Below, piece after piece: positions 52,480 through 63,299 of a stretch of 64,000 nucleotides of DNA. The notes beneath the pieces are model-generated. The model did not search any database and had not been told where the DNA came from. It saw only the letters and a program-made list of their open reading frames with translations. The stretch is from the NCBI RefSeq assembly GCF_007559425.1, contig NZ_VMHE01000009.1:1-64000 (forward strand), read 5' to 3'. The stretch's first letter is position 1; every line of letters starts with the position of its first letter. The translations under genes and the position numbers were made by a program. Source of the DNA: Allobacillus salarius (GTDB lineage Bacteria; Bacillota; Bacilli; Bacillales; Alkalibacillaceae).

Positions 52480-53706
52480 TTATTTTGGATCAAAATTGAC
52501 CCCTTCTGTATACCGATTACCTGGGTTCCAAATCAAATACTCATAAATTCCGTTATCATATAAAGCACGGATTTGAGCTTCAACTTCTTTTTTTCCATAA
52601 GTGAACGTTTGGCCGGCTGGATACAACCAACTCGCTGTGAAATCTTGAATCCATGGTCTAGAAACTGGGCCGTCTTCAAGTTGACTTAACAGTTCATTCT
52701 CCACTTTACTGTATTCGTTAACAAGATTATACGGTTCGGTATCCGGTTTTTCAATGCCAAAGTAAGATGTCCAATGGCTTGGATAAATCATTGAAGAAAT
52801 AACATCTACATTATCAGCGATCTTTAAGAAGTTTTGTCCAATGCCTGGAGCTTCTTCAATTGTTGCTGCATATCCAAAAATATCTACAGATACATCTACA
52901 TCGTAAGCATCCAATTCTTTATTTGCGTACTCTACAAAGCTGGACACTGCATTCACACGTTCTTTGACATTATCCAGATCTGCTTCATCAAAATCTCCTC
53001 GACTATAGTCAAGTGATTCATCTCGTTTTTCAAATCCTTCCGGAAAGCGAACATAGTCAAATTGGATTTCTTGAAAGCCCATCTTAGCCGCTTCTTTCGC
53101 AATTTCAAGATTGTATTCCCATACATCTTTTATAAATGGATTGACGAATGCTTCTCCTCGCCCATTTTTCCATATAGAACCATTTTCTTTAAAGGACCAT
53201 TCCGGTTTTGCTTCTGCTAGTTTCGTATCTTTGAAAACAACTATTCTCGCAATTGGATAAATTTCTTCCTCTTCTAGTTCTTTTAACATCGCTTGAGGAT
53301 CTTTAACGTAGTTTTGAGAAAACTGACTATATAACTTATCTTCATCTTCCACTTTATACGTAATATTTCCATGGTCATCTTTAATGTCAATGACCATTGC
53401 GTTTAACGGAGTGGAAGCAAGAAGATCCTTCAAGTAATTAAAACGTTCACCACCTGCCGAATGGCCTGTAACGTAAACACCCCGAACTGCATCTGGATAC
53501 TCAAAATTAAAGTTGCTCTGGTAAACGAAACGAGGGACAGGATCAGGAAGCACTTTTTCTGTTAATTCTGTTGTAAATTGCGTATGTAATTCAGCAACGT
53601 TACCGTCTTTTTCATCTGTTTCTTCCTCTGCATGGATTGTCATTCCAACTAATAATGTAAATGACATCATAATAAGAATCTGTAAGAAAATCTTGTTGTT
53701 TTTCAT
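52480..53706 (-). CDS. Secreted putative glycoside hydrolase (DUF4015/GH-like)
   Basis: The 408-residue protein has an N-terminal signal peptide (~1-27, MKNNKIFLQILIMMSFTLLV) and a TIM-barrel-like domain with VRGVYVTGHSAGG, VIDIKDDHGNITY, IARIVVFKD, GFQEIQFDYVRFPE and VSVDIFGYAA, matching the putative glycosyl hydrolase (DUF4015) family. Substrates may be cell-wall or extracellular glycans; not established. ATG at 53706 sits behind a G-rich site. Probably exported and free or wall-associated. Confidence 0.85.
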   Translation of the reverse strand: MKNNKIFLQILIMMSFTLLVGMTIHAEEETDEKDGNVAELHTQFTTELTEKVLPDPVPRFVYQSNFNFEYPDAVRGVYVTGHSAGGERFNYLKDLLASTPLNAMVIDIKDDHGNITYKVEDEDKLYSQFSQNYVKDPQAMLKELEEEEIYPIARIVVFKDTKLAEAKPEWSFKENGSIWKNGRGEAFVNPFIKDVWEYNLEIAKEAAKMGFQEIQFDYVRFPEGFEKRDESLDYSRGDFDEADLDNVKERVNAVSSFVEYANKELDAYDVDVSVDIFGYAATIEEAPGIGQNFLKIADNVDVISSMIYPSHWTSYFGIEKPDTEPYNLVNEYSKVENELLSQLEDGPVSRPWIQDFTASWLYPAGQTFTYGKKEVEAQIRALYDNGIYEYLIWNPGNRYTEGVNFDPK

Positions 53707-53940
53707 TATCCTATCCCCCATCTTTTTCTCCTACACCAAGTCTATTATATTATGTTTTTACTGTAAATGGGACTTATTTCTACAATTTTCTACAATTATT
53801 TTTGTTATGAAGTTTCATATAACAATCTCATAGACTCATGGCATACAAAAACTTTAGCAGCAAACGTTTTTATCAATTGTATGCACTATCTTCCCGGTTA
53901 ATATAACGATTAAAACTTTTTTAAAATTTTAATCATAGTA

Positions 53941-53967
53941 AAAGAGCGGAATCTCTTCCGCCCTCAG
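53941..53967 (-). terminator. Terminator of the ZIP gene
   Basis: Stem GAGCGGAA/TTCCGCCCTC with Ts on the minus strand. Confidence 0.8.
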
Positions 53968-53984
53968 TTGATTACGTTTACTTT

Positions 53985-54803
53985 TTATCCTAAAGCAACA
54001 TCTAAAATCATCATGATGACAAAACCAATCATTAAGCACATGGTCGCCATATCTTTATTCCCATTTTCATGTGAACCAGGAATGACTTCTTCCACAACAA
54101 CGAAAATCATGGCCCCTGCTGCAAAACTTAGTGCATATGGAAGGGTTGGTGCCATCCATGTCACTGCCAAAAAGCCGGCAATTGCAGATAGCGGTTCGAC
54201 CATTCCGGAAAACTGACCGTACATAAAGCTTCTAAAACGCGAGATTCCTTCACGGCGAAGGGGCAATGAAATCGCAGCACCTTCCGGGATATTTTGAAGA
54301 CCGATTCCTAATGCAAGTGTACCTGCACCTACAAGAGCTGATGTAGAATCGACAGCAGAAGCAACCGCACCAAATGCTACACCGATTGCAAGCCCTTCAG
54401 GTATGTTGTGAAGTGTGACAGCGAGAATTAACAATGTACTGCGTTTTCTTTTTTCAGGTTGTAATCCTTCGGGTTGATTCCGTCTTGCGTATGCGTGCAT
54501 ATGTGGTATTAGTTTTCCCATGGCCCATAAGAAAATGGCACCAACAAGGAATCCTATCGCAGCAGGTAGCCAACCGGGTTGGCCGCTTTCTTCTGCTCTG
54601 CTGATCGCTGGAGATAATAATGACCAAAAACTCGCTGCAATCATGACTCCCCCTGCCAATCCGAGCATACCGTCCATAATCTTCAAATTAACCTTCTTAG
54701 CTACAAGAACAGAGGCAGCACCTAGTGCTGTAGTTAGCCATGTAAATAGTCCTGCAATCAATGTCTGATTAAATAAACTTAAATCCATATACCAATCAAG
54801 CAT
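53985..54803 (-). CDS. ZIP-family metal transporter
   Basis: The 272-residue protein has about eight membrane helices and the ZIP motifs HNIPEGLAIGVAFG and LQNIPEGAAISLPL, with a His-containing loop (KLIPHMHAYARR). ZIP transporters import zinc, iron or manganese. It resembles the GufA subfamily (HNIPEG and QNIPEG). Single gene; no metal-regulator site identified in the ~320-bp upstream gap. Confidence 0.92.
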   Translation of the reverse strand: MLDWYMDLSLFNQTLIAGLFTWLTTALGAASVLVAKKVNLKIMDGMLGLAGGVMIAASFWSLLSPAISRAEESGQPGWLPAAIGFLVGAIFLWAMGKLIPHMHAYARRNQPEGLQPEKRKRSTLLILAVTLHNIPEGLAIGVAFGAVASAVDSTSALVGAGTLALGIGLQNIPEGAAISLPLRREGISRFRSFMYGQFSGMVEPLSAIAGFLAVTWMAPTLPYALSFAAGAMIFVVVEEVIPGSHENGNKDMATMCLMIGFVIMMILDVALG

Positions 54804-55126
54804 ACGTTGATCTCACTTCTTTCTATTTTAAATTCGAAATTACTTCGTCAATTTACCATATGTGAAATATACCAAAAGTGTTTCCCGTGGTCAACATTTA
54901 TTTTTATTAAATTTTTTAAAAATAAACGATGATGAAATTAATCAAATTCATTCATTCGCAGCAATAATTTAATTTCCGTCTTGGACTGTTTACCCACTTC
55001 GCACTCATATTAATTGTTGTTAATCTTTCTGAATCGATCTATTCGTCGTTAGCGTAATCGTTCTAATTACATAATCGTTACATAGAGATATAAGTGGGAA
55101 GAAAACCAACGATGGGGTGAAATTAC
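54804..55126. other. Divergent gap between ZIP and catalase genes
   Basis: An AT-rich, 323-bp stretch with a direct repeat TAATCGTT at 55055-55062 and 55072-55079, ~50-70 nt before the catalase ATG, possibly part of its control region. No clear PerR box. Confidence 0.4.
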
Positions 55127-57184
55127 ATGAGTGAGGATTTATCAAAAGAACAAAATGAGCGAGGCAAGAATCCAAAGCAAGAACAGCTTGACCAATATCG
55201 AATTCAAAATACCGGCAAGCCGATGACAACGAACCAGGGAAGGAAAATATCCAACGACTCAGAGACACTCAAGGCTGGAGAACGTGGACCTTCTTTACAT
55301 GAAGATGTTCATTATTTTGAAAAAATGACGCATTTTGTGCAAGAGGAAGAGCCTGAGAGAGTCGTGCATGCAAGAGGTTATAGCGCACACGGCGAGTTTG
55401 AATGTTACCAATCCATGAAACATGTGACGAAAGCATGCTTTTTGCGGGAACCAGGTAAAAAAACTCCACTAACCGTCCGCTTTTCTACGGTTCAGGGGCC
55501 AAGAGGTTCTTATGATACGGCGAGAGATTTACGTTGTAAGGGTGTGAAATTTTATACAGAAGAAGGAAATTATGATTTAACGACGATTGCGATGCCTGTA
55601 TTAATTAATCAGGACCCGATGAAATTTCCTGATGTTATCCATGCCTATCAAGCTAAATCAGATGATGATATTCCAACTGCAACAGGAGCTCATGATCATT
55701 TTTGGGACTATGTAGCGAATAACCCTGAAGCACTTCATATGGTGCAATGGATTATGACAGATCGAGGGATTGTCAGGAGTTATCGAATGATGGAATCTTG
55801 GTCGATCAATACGTATTTGTTCGTCAATGATGAAAATGTTGCGACATTTGTTCGATTTGTATGGAAGCCGGTTCTCGGGACACATGCCTTACTTCAAGAT
55901 GAAGCAATAAAATTAGGTGGAATCGACCCCGATTTTCACCGCCGTGATTTACGTGATGCGATCGATAAAGGGCTTTATCCTGAATATGAATTAGGTGTTC
56001 AACTAATTCCGATGGAAGATGAATTTAAATACGACTTTGATATCCTTGACCCGGCAAAATTTTGGCCGGAGGAACTAGTTCCTGTCCAGTTAGTCGGTAA
56101 ATTGACACTTAACAAAAACATTGATAATTATCATACGGAATCTGAACAGGTTGCTTTTAACCCAGGAAATGTTATCCCGGGAATCGATTTTTCGAATGAC
56201 CCGATTTTACAAGGAAGACTAATCGCATATCAAGCAGCGCAAGCTCACCGAATCGGACCGAATTTTCAAGAGTTGCCAATCAATAAGCCTGTCTGTCCTT
56301 TTCATAATAACCAACGTCGAGGACCGATGCGCTATCGAATCGATGTAGACGAAGTCAATTATCACGAGAATTCACTAGCAAACAATACACCATATACAAC
56401 ACCGCCTGAAGCTGGTGGTTATGAACATTATCCTCAGAAAGTGGATGGCCGTGTTGTTCGTGGACGAAGTGAATCATTCAATGATTTCTTTACCCAGCCT
56501 CGCATCCTTTGGAATAGTTTAACCCCTGTAGAAAAGAAGCATACGATTCAAGCTTTTAGCTTCCAATTAGGTAAGGTAGAAAGTGAATCCGTTCGCCAGC
56601 AAAACGTCAATTTATTAGTCAACGTTGATCGAGAGCTTGCCTGTGTCGTTGCGGATAATATCGGTGTTGAACAACCAGAAGGCACCAACGTTCCGGTCTC
56701 GACAAGTTATCCTTCGTTAAGTCTTGCCAATGTGCCTTATTATGCAGCGACTCAAAAAGTCGGCGTATTGATCGGGAACGGTTTTGATGAAAATGAAGTG
56801 ACCGATGTACTGCAATTCTTAGAGAAAAATAATGTGTTTATCGATGTTATAAGTGAACGACTCGGTGCAGTGACAAGTAAAAACGGTAAGCAATTGAAAG
56901 CAAATAAAACATTTTTAACGACGAGTCCTTATTTATACGACTCCATTTATGTCGTCGGTGGAGAGTCCAAACAGCAAGCAAAATTCATGAATGATATAGC
57001 TGAATTCGTGCACAATGCTTATAAGCATTACAAGCCGATTGGTGTTGCGACGACGGGACTTCCTTATATTCAAGCTTTCGAAAACAACAACTTATCAGGT
57101 GTCGTTTTCGCAGCCAACAATCCTAATTTCAACAAAGACTTTATTTCTGCGATTGCTCAGCAACGATTTTATGATCGAATTTAA
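55127..57184 (+). CDS. katE: Large-subunit catalase (KatE type)
   Basis: The 685-residue protein degrades H2O2. It has the clade 2 layout: N-terminal extension, catalytic core with His in VVHARGYSAHGEF (~81-93) and FSTVQGPRGSYDTARDLRC, Asn region, and a C-terminal flavodoxin/DJ-1-like domain (~530-685, KVGVLIGNGFDENEVTDVL). The heme-ligand segment reads GRLIAYQAAQAHRIG, with the Tyr and Arg kept but the usual FSYxDTQ altered. GGGGTGA precedes the ATG. Stress (sigma B) control is usual for the family but no site was found. Confidence 0.93.
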   Translation: MSEDLSKEQNERGKNPKQEQLDQYRIQNTGKPMTTNQGRKISNDSETLKAGERGPSLHEDVHYFEKMTHFVQEEEPERVVHARGYSAHGEFECYQSMKHVTKACFLREPGKKTPLTVRFSTVQGPRGSYDTARDLRCKGVKFYTEEGNYDLTTIAMPVLINQDPMKFPDVIHAYQAKSDDDIPTATGAHDHFWDYVANNPEALHMVQWIMTDRGIVRSYRMMESWSINTYLFVNDENVATFVRFVWKPVLGTHALLQDEAIKLGGIDPDFHRRDLRDAIDKGLYPEYELGVQLIPMEDEFKYDFDILDPAKFWPEELVPVQLVGKLTLNKNIDNYHTESEQVAFNPGNVIPGIDFSNDPILQGRLIAYQAAQAHRIGPNFQELPINKPVCPFHNNQRRGPMRYRIDVDEVNYHENSLANNTPYTTPPEAGGYEHYPQKVDGRVVRGRSESFNDFFTQPRILWNSLTPVEKKHTIQAFSFQLGKVESESVRQQNVNLLVNVDRELACVVADNIGVEQPEGTNVPVSTSYPSLSLANVPYYAATQKVGVLIGNGFDENEVTDVLQFLEKNNVFIDVISERLGAVTSKNGKQLKANKTFLTTSPYLYDSIYVVGGESKQQAKFMNDIAEFVHNAYKHYKPIGVATTGLPYIQAFENNNLSGVVFAANNPNFNKDFISAIAQQRFYDRI

Positions 57185-57204
57185 ATAAGAAACATGTTCA
57201 ATTT

Positions 57205-57251
57205 ACCTGTACAGATGATGAAGCATTTACAAATCATTTGTACGGGTTTTC
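57205..57251 (+). terminator. Terminator of the catalase gene
   Basis: Imperfect stem CCTGTACA-ATGAT/ATCAT-TGTACGGG then T4. The rest of the gap to 57538 shows no gene. Confidence 0.7.
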
Positions 57252-57538
57252 TTTACCTTTTCTTAGACCACTTTTCGCATTCGTAGTTCTGAAAGAAGTA
57301 TCAAAAATCGCCACAAAATGTTCTGTTGCGTTCTTATTATAATCCATTCAATCATTTTTATGATTTTGCATGAATCATTTTCAACTGCACAAGCTATGTA
57401 TGAACATTCTTTATGCACCAATTGATCCATTAACAGATGTCATTTCAAAAGCAGGATACGATACACCATTATGAAGTAATTGAACTTAAGCTTTACTCGA
57501 ATCGAATACGAAATCATCACTAATCGGGAGGTGAAAAT

Positions 57539-57850
57539 ATGGATACTGCGAAACGAATTGCGTTATTACTCGTCATTATCGGAGCAATCAATTGGGGGCT
57601 AATCGGCTTCTTCCAGTTTGACTTAGTAGCATCACTTTTTGGTGGACAAGATTCGCTTTTATCTAGAATTGTATATGCACTCGTCGGTCTAAGTGGTCTT
57701 TATGCTATATCAATGTTATTTGATTCAGAAAGTGATTCTGCTTCTTCCACTCAATCAGGAACCTTACAATATGGAACAGAATTTAGTGAAGAAGATGATT
57801 TCTCAGCACTGGAAGAGGAAAGACCAGATGATGATTTTGACTTACGTTAA
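57539..57850 (+). CDS. DUF378 membrane protein with acidic tail
   Basis: The 103-residue protein has two helices (about 4-26 and 42-61) in a DUF378 domain (GAINWGLIGFFQFDLVASLFGG, LVGLSGLYAIS), as in Bacillus YuzA. An added C-terminal tail (~66-103) is Ser, Glu and Asp rich (SEEDDFSALEEERPDDDFDLR), longer than the usual ~70-80 residues. GGGAGG precedes the ATG. Function of the family is unknown. Confidence 0.88.
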   Translation: MDTAKRIALLLVIIGAINWGLIGFFQFDLVASLFGGQDSLLSRIVYALVGLSGLYAISMLFDSESDSASSTQSGTLQYGTEFSEEDDFSALEEERPDDDFDLR

Positions 57851-57930
57851 TTGTCATTAAAAGTTTGATGAAAAATGTGGGTTTTGGATAAACTTTGAAC
57901 CCGTATTGCATTTTTTCTTATCGCTGGGAA

Positions 57931-57962
57931 AAGGCACTGACTCCGGTCGGTGCTTTTTTTCA
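57931..57962 (+). terminator. Terminator of the DUF378 gene
   Basis: GCACTGAC-TCCG-GTCGGTGC stem then T9; 26 nt identical to 2728-2753. Confidence 0.85.
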
Positions 57963-58016
57963 TTTTGCTTTGATAAAGAGCTGTGCGAACAAGTACGAAA
58001 TGTAACGTTAGTTGGT

Positions 58017-58185
58017 CTTCTTTTCAACGATAGCAATTAATTTTTTTGCTCAACCGTTGATTTGGGGCCTTCTTTTCAACGGTAGTGATCAATTTTTTTG
58101 ATCTATCCTCCATTCGAAGCAATCTATTCGACGGTAGCGACCAAATTTTATGCTCTATCCTTGATTAGACGGTAACGAAAAACAT
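58017..58185 (+). repeat. 52-bp-period repeat, three units
   Basis: TTCTTTTCAACG begins at 58018 and 58070 (52 bp apart). ACGGTAG in the second and third units begins at 58079 and 58131 (again 52 bp); a truncated fourth ACGGTAA lies at 58169, only 38 bp on. Units also share a run of Ts then TGCTC or TGATC. Unrelated in sequence to the 48.7-kb array. Nothing else seen up to the trpS start. Confidence 0.7.
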
Positions 58186-58395
58186 AATTTGCTTTCTCCA
58201 TATCTTTTACAGCCACATCTTATCACAACTCCACTCTAAAGCATTATCAACACCCCAATAGTGAGGAAATTATTTTTAATATATGATAAAATCAACGGAG
58301 TGAACCAATCCATTCATCTATATAATTAGAAACAATACGCTTCTCCGAACACTTTGAACTTAAAAAATTCTTACATAGAACATTTGAAAGGATGA

Positions 58396-59400
<1,005 letters not shown>

Positions 59401-59417
59401 TTTCTTCTACTAAAACA

Positions 59418-59457
59418 TAAAAAAACAACCGTGATTTTTATCACGGTTGTTTTTTAG
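59418..59457. terminator. Bidirectional terminator of trpS and the 3D-domain gene
   Basis: Stem AAAACAACCGTGAT/ATCACGGTTGTTTT with T-runs on both sides. Confidence 0.9.
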
Positions 59458-59487
59458 GTTCCCAAAGTGGGAATATGAATAGTACAT

Positions 59488-60369
59488 TTAGTCAAGAATA
59501 GTAACTTCTACTGTTTTTCTACCCCACTGGTAAGCTTCTGCTTTTGTTGGAACGTGAAGATCGATGATATTACCGTTTATGGCACCGCCCGTGTCACCAG
59601 CGATTGCTTCACCATATCCTTCAACATGTACGCGGCTTCCTAGTGGAATAACATTCGGGTCAACAGCAATGACTTTCATATTTGGATTGTTGTTCAAGTC
59701 AATACCTGTTGCTGTGACTCCTGAACAGCCAGCACAATTAGCCGTATAAGCCGTTGCTTCTACCGTAAGGGTTCTACCCTCTTTCTGACTAGATTGTTGG
59801 CTCTGATTTGATGATTGATTTGATGAAGTATTTTGATTTGTTGTTTTTGTTGCTTTTACTTTATCTTGTTTTTCAGTTGTTTGTTCTTGTTTGTTGTTAC
59901 TAGACTGCTTCTCTTGGTTACTAGATTCGGAAGCTGCAGCTTTATTGTTACTAGATTGAACTGCTTGTCCACCTTCTCTAGCTTCTAGTTTTTCATTGAA
60001 CTTTTCGAATGGAATGTCAATCTCTAGTTCTTGACCGATAAGAATTAAATCTGAATCAAGATCGTTCCATTCTTTAATATCTTCTACCTCTACATCAAAA
60101 TCGTTGGCAATTTTAGATAATGTTTCCCCTTTAACAACCTCGATTGTACGTGTGGCATCAATCTTTAATGTTTCACCCGTAATAATTAATGTATCCTCAA
60201 GATTGTTTATCTCCATAATGTCGGAAACAGTTGTATCAAATTTATCTGCTATTTGGTTCAGATAATCACCTTGTTTCACCTGGTAAGTTTCCTCTGCTGA
60301 AACTGAACTACTGAATACTGCTCCAGATATGATTAGTCCGCCAGCTAGCGAAAGAAATGTTTTTCTCAT
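59488..60369 (-). CDS. Secreted LysM-3D-domain cell-wall protein (YocH-like)
   Basis: The 293-residue exported protein has a signal peptide (~1-25, VSA-EE), two LysM peptidoglycan-binding domains (~28-70 and ~75-118), a Ser/Asn/Gln-rich linker (~135-197) and a C-terminal 3D domain (~198-293) with AVDPNVIPLGSRV, GDTGGAI and IDLHVPT, the three Asp of the double-psi barrel active site. It is probably a lytic transglycosylase-like muralytic enzyme (as YocH, regulated by WalRK). AGGGAGG lies before the ATG. Confidence 0.93.
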   Translation of the reverse strand: MRKTFLSLAGGLIISGAVFSSSVSAEETYQVKQGDYLNQIADKFDTTVSDIMEINNLEDTLIITGETLKIDATRTIEVVKGETLSKIANDFDVEVEDIKEWNDLDSDLILIGQELEIDIPFEKFNEKLEAREGGQAVQSSNNKAAASESSNQEKQSSNNKQEQTTEKQDKVKATKTTNQNTSSNQSSNQSQQSSQKEGRTLTVEATAYTANCAGCSGVTATGIDLNNNPNMKVIAVDPNVIPLGSRVHVEGYGEAIAGDTGGAINGNIIDLHVPTKAEAYQWGRKTVEVTILD

Positions 60370-60477
60370 AAAAGATGTGTCCTCCCTCTAATCATTTTGA
60401 CAAAACCTATGTTATCACAGGAGAACCCACCTTGTGGTTACGCAGGAATTAAGTGTATATGACAAACATAACAGAAA

Positions 60478-60507
60478 TTCGACAAAATATTACCGAATTT
60501 TGTCGAA
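60478..60507. promoter_or_regulatory. Perfect 11-bp inverted repeat before the LysM-3D gene
   Basis: TTCGACAAAAT (60478-60488) and ATTTTGTCGAA (60497-60507), 8-nt spacer, about 110-140 nt upstream of the start; a possible operator. Confidence 0.5.
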
Positions 60508-60556
60508 TGTAATCTTAATGAGATATTCAGATGTGTTTTTCCCTAATTGACGGGCT

Positions 60557-61315
60557 TCAGATGCTTTTGATTGCGTTTTGTTTCTTTTGTTCCATTTCCC
60601 ATAACTTCTCGAAGAAGGGCTGACCTTTCGCCATTTTTTCACAAATTTCATCGTGTCGAGCACTCCACCCTTGTTTCACTTCATTGACTAATTGTTGAAA
60701 CCCTTGTTCAAAATCCATTTCTTGAATCACTTCATATTGTGCTGGTGTCCATTCAGTGAGCCAATAACGTAGCTCATCAATTCGTTTACTTTGATTCAGT
60801 TGGTCAAGCATTAGCATAAGTAAGTGTTTCAATTGCCTTTCCTTTCTAGTCAAACCTAGCATGTACTGTGGTTGCAAGGAAAGAATATGATATTGTTTAT
60901 CTTGTTTCTTATTATTGAAGATAAACTCTTGAGGTTTTCTGCTTTTGATTAACTCTAGAACCAGTCGTTCTTGACGTGGTATCATTCGACTCTTACGGAT
61001 TGGAATTTCATATCCCAATGTATCAACCACCATTGTATGAACACCTTCAGTCATGATAAATGCATGATCGAGAGGAATACGTTGGTGTTGTTTTTTCAAA
61101 TAGGCACGCTCAAAAACAAGATCCAATAAATCACGAGGTATATCTTGCAAGTCATTCTCTATGTAATTAAATAGATCTGGTTCAACGTAGATTACAGGGA
61201 TCTGATCAAGAAGTTCGATGGAATCACTTTTTCTCCATTCGTGAAAATGGCAAACGTTGTACCCATTTTCTTCGCCTTCAAACCAATTCACCCAAATATC
61301 ATGAACGTATAACAT
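60557..61315 (-). CDS. yjbA: YjbA family protein (DUF3603)
   Basis: The 252-residue cytosolic protein matches YjbA by its N-terminal [20 protein letters not shown] and HFHEWRKSD, and by position beside trpS and the fab genes. It is rich in charged and aromatic residues, without membrane segments. Function unknown; conserved in Bacillaceae. No clear terminator follows before the LysM-3D promoter region. Confidence 0.9.
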   Translation of the reverse strand: MLYVHDIWVNWFEGEENGYNVCHFHEWRKSDSIELLDQIPVIYVEPDLFNYIENDLQDIPRDLLDLVFERAYLKKQHQRIPLDHAFIMTEGVHTMVVDTLGYEIPIRKSRMIPRQERLVLELIKSRKPQEFIFNNKKQDKQYHILSLQPQYMLGLTRKERQLKHLLMLMLDQLNQSKRIDELRYWLTEWTPAQYEVIQEMDFEQGFQQLVNEVKQGWSARHDEICEKMAKGQPFFEKLWEMEQKKQNAIKSI

Positions 61316-61388
61316 ATAAACCCCTCACTTTTTTATGTTCTTCTTCTTACGCTCATTATGGCCAAGTGAACTATTTTTATTCTAGATT

Positions 61389-61595
61389 TTATGATTGAAA
61401 TGGATTTTTATACATGGCAAATGTGAGCATTAAAAGTCCAAGCGGCAGTAAATAGCTTTCTGGCCTTTTATAAATAAAAAGAAAAAAATCAGTCAGGTTC
61501 ATACCGACAGGAAGAAAATTTAAGTAACCAATAATTGACACGCCACCTACACAAGTAAAACCAAAACCAATCATGAATACGATTAATTGCCACAT
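61389..61595 (-). CDS. Small two-helix membrane protein
   Basis: A 68-residue protein with hydrophobic helices at ~3-25 and ~48-62, joined by a conserved-looking loop (GYLNFLPVGMNLTDFFLFIYKRPESYLLP). GGAGG precedes the ATG (61595). A similar small gene often accompanies yjbA in Bacillaceae; function unknown. Confidence 0.75.
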   Translation of the reverse strand: MWQLIVFMIGFGFTCVGGVSIIGYLNFLPVGMNLTDFFLFIYKRPESYLLPLGLLMLTFAMYKNPFQS

Positions 61596-61788
61596 TGGAT
61601 TACCTCCATGCTTGTCCCTTTATTCATTGTATGCGTTCGTTTTTTCATACATACCGAATCTATATAATTGAAGAGGACGACAAACAATGAATTATGAAAA
61701 GCAATCCGTTTCATGTTTTAACATCGATTCATGAAAATAGTAGCCAAATCTAAAGGAACGTAGATTAAATTACAAAGTAGAGGTGTAT

Positions 61789-61925
61789 TATATGCACCCA
61801 AATCTACTAGTTATGTACCTTCGAGATATTAATATGTGCCTAATTCATGAATTGATCGAACCATATACGTTTTTAGAGTCTTAAACTGTATTATTTGGCT
61901 CTGAATTCAAAAAATATGCCCTCCA
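61789..61925 (-). repeat. 21-bp-phased GGNNCATA array (degenerate)
   Basis: On the plus strand TATGCACC, TATGTACC and TATGTGCC have their first A of ATG at 61792, 61813 and 61834, exactly 21 bp apart, followed by degenerate units to TATGCCC at 61916. Same family and orientation as the 15.3-kb array. The rest of the 61596-62007 gap holds only the fabF terminator. Confidence 0.7.
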
Positions 61926-61957
61926 CTTAATGCTACCGGCATGCAAATAAACAAAAC

Positions 61958-61987
61958 AAAAAGACCCTCGAAGTTTATCGAGCGTCC
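61958..61987 (-). terminator. Terminator of fabF
   Basis: Stem GACCCTCGA/TCGAGCGTC (one mismatch), T5 on the minus strand. Confidence 0.8.
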
Positions 61988-62007
61988 TCATTGAATAAAT
62001 GTTGAAT

Positions 62008-63246
62008 TTAATTATATTTTTTAAATAATAATGAAGCGTTGTGTCCGCCAAAACCTAAGGAGTTGGACATCGCTACATTCACTTCTTTTTCTCTGGCTTC
62101 ATTTGGTACATAGTCCAAGTCACACAATTCATCAGGTGTTTCATAATTCATTGTCGGAGGCATAATATTATTTTTGATCGATAACACCGATACGATTGCC
62201 TCTAGGCCACCTGCTGCACCGAGTAAGTGTCCTGTCATTGACTTGGTTGAACTCATTGCTAGTTGATAAGCGTGTTCACCGAAAACAGTTTTTACTGCGT
62301 TCGTTTCATATTGATCATTATACTCTGTACTTGTTCCATGTGCGTTAATGTAATCAACGGAGTCAACAGCGACACCCGCATCATCAACAGCTTGTTGCAT
62401 GGCGCGCGCTGCTCCTTCTCCTTCTGGCGCCGGAGCTGTCACGTGATATGCATCTCCTGTTGAACCATAACCACAGATTTCAGCATATATTTTCGCTCCA
62501 CGTTTTTGAGCATGTTCTAAAGATTCAAGAATTAATATGCCTGCTCCTTCACCCATAACGAACCCATCTCGGTTTTTATCAAATGGACGGCTTGCTTTCA
62601 GTGGATCTTCATTTTTTGACAAAGCGCCTGCCTGTGTAAATCCTGCGAAGGACATATTTGTCATTGGAGCTTCGGTTCCTCCGGTAATCATGGCATCAGC
62701 ATCACCGCGTTGAATCACTTTAAATGCATCTCCAATGGAATTCGTTCCAGAAGCACACGCTGTAACTGTGCAGGAGTTAATCCCTTTTGCACCGAACTGA
62801 ATGGAAACCTGACCGGCAGCCATGTCTGGAATCATCATCGGAATAAAGAACGGACTCACCCTGCGATGGCCTTTATCGAGAAATTTTTCATATTGCGATT
62901 CATATGTCGACATTCCGCCAATTCCAGATCCAATCCATACACCTGTCCGCTCTGCATTGGACTCATCAATTGTAAGTTCTGCATCATCTAACGCCATTTT
63001 TGCAGCAGCGACTGCAAACTGAGTGAATAAGTCCATTTTCCGTGCGTCTTTTTTCTCCATATAATTATTCGGATCAAAGTCTTTTACCTCTGCTGCAATT
63101 TTTGTTGGAAAGTGATCAGCATTCACTCGAGTTACTTCACCAATTCCAACATGGCCGGAAATCAATCGATTCCACATCGTAGAAACGTCATTTCCGACAG
63201 GCGAAACAACACCTAGACCTGTAACCACTACGCGATTTTTCGTCAT
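62008..63246 (-). CDS. fabF: Beta-ketoacyl-ACP synthase II
   Basis: The 412-residue condensing enzyme elongates acyl-ACP with malonyl-ACP. Catalytic Cys in [13 protein letters not shown], and the two His in [11 protein letters not shown] and [18 protein letters not shown] lies 9 nt before the ATG at 63246 ([10 protein letters not shown]); the earlier frame start lacks one. It follows fabH by 53 nt in the usual fabH-fabF operon. Confidence 0.97.
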   Translation of the reverse strand: MTKNRVVVTGLGVVSPVGNDVSTMWNRLISGHVGIGEVTRVNADHFPTKIAAEVKDFDPNNYMEKKDARKMDLFTQFAVAAAKMALDDAELTIDESNAERTGVWIGSGIGGMSTYESQYEKFLDKGHRRVSPFFIPMMIPDMAAGQVSIQFGAKGINSCTVTACASGTNSIGDAFKVIQRGDADAMITGGTEAPMTNMSFAGFTQAGALSKNEDPLKASRPFDKNRDGFVMGEGAGILILESLEHAQKRGAKIYAEICGYGSTGDAYHVTAPAPEGEGAARAMQQAVDDAGVAVDSVDYINAHGTSTEYNDQYETNAVKTVFGEHAYQLAMSSTKSMTGHLLGAAGGLEAIVSVLSIKNNIMPPTMNYETPDELCDLDYVPNEAREKEVNVAMSNSLGFGGHNASLLFKKYN

Positions 63247-63299
63247 TCTGTAATACTCCCTTCTATTTCCTATCATTTAATTTTAATCATTGATTAATT

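Noticed and set aside
60370..60556. c-di-AMP (ydaO-type) riboswitch before the LysM-3D gene
   Set aside because: Such elements precede some cell-wall hydrolase genes, but the conserved core is not visible here.
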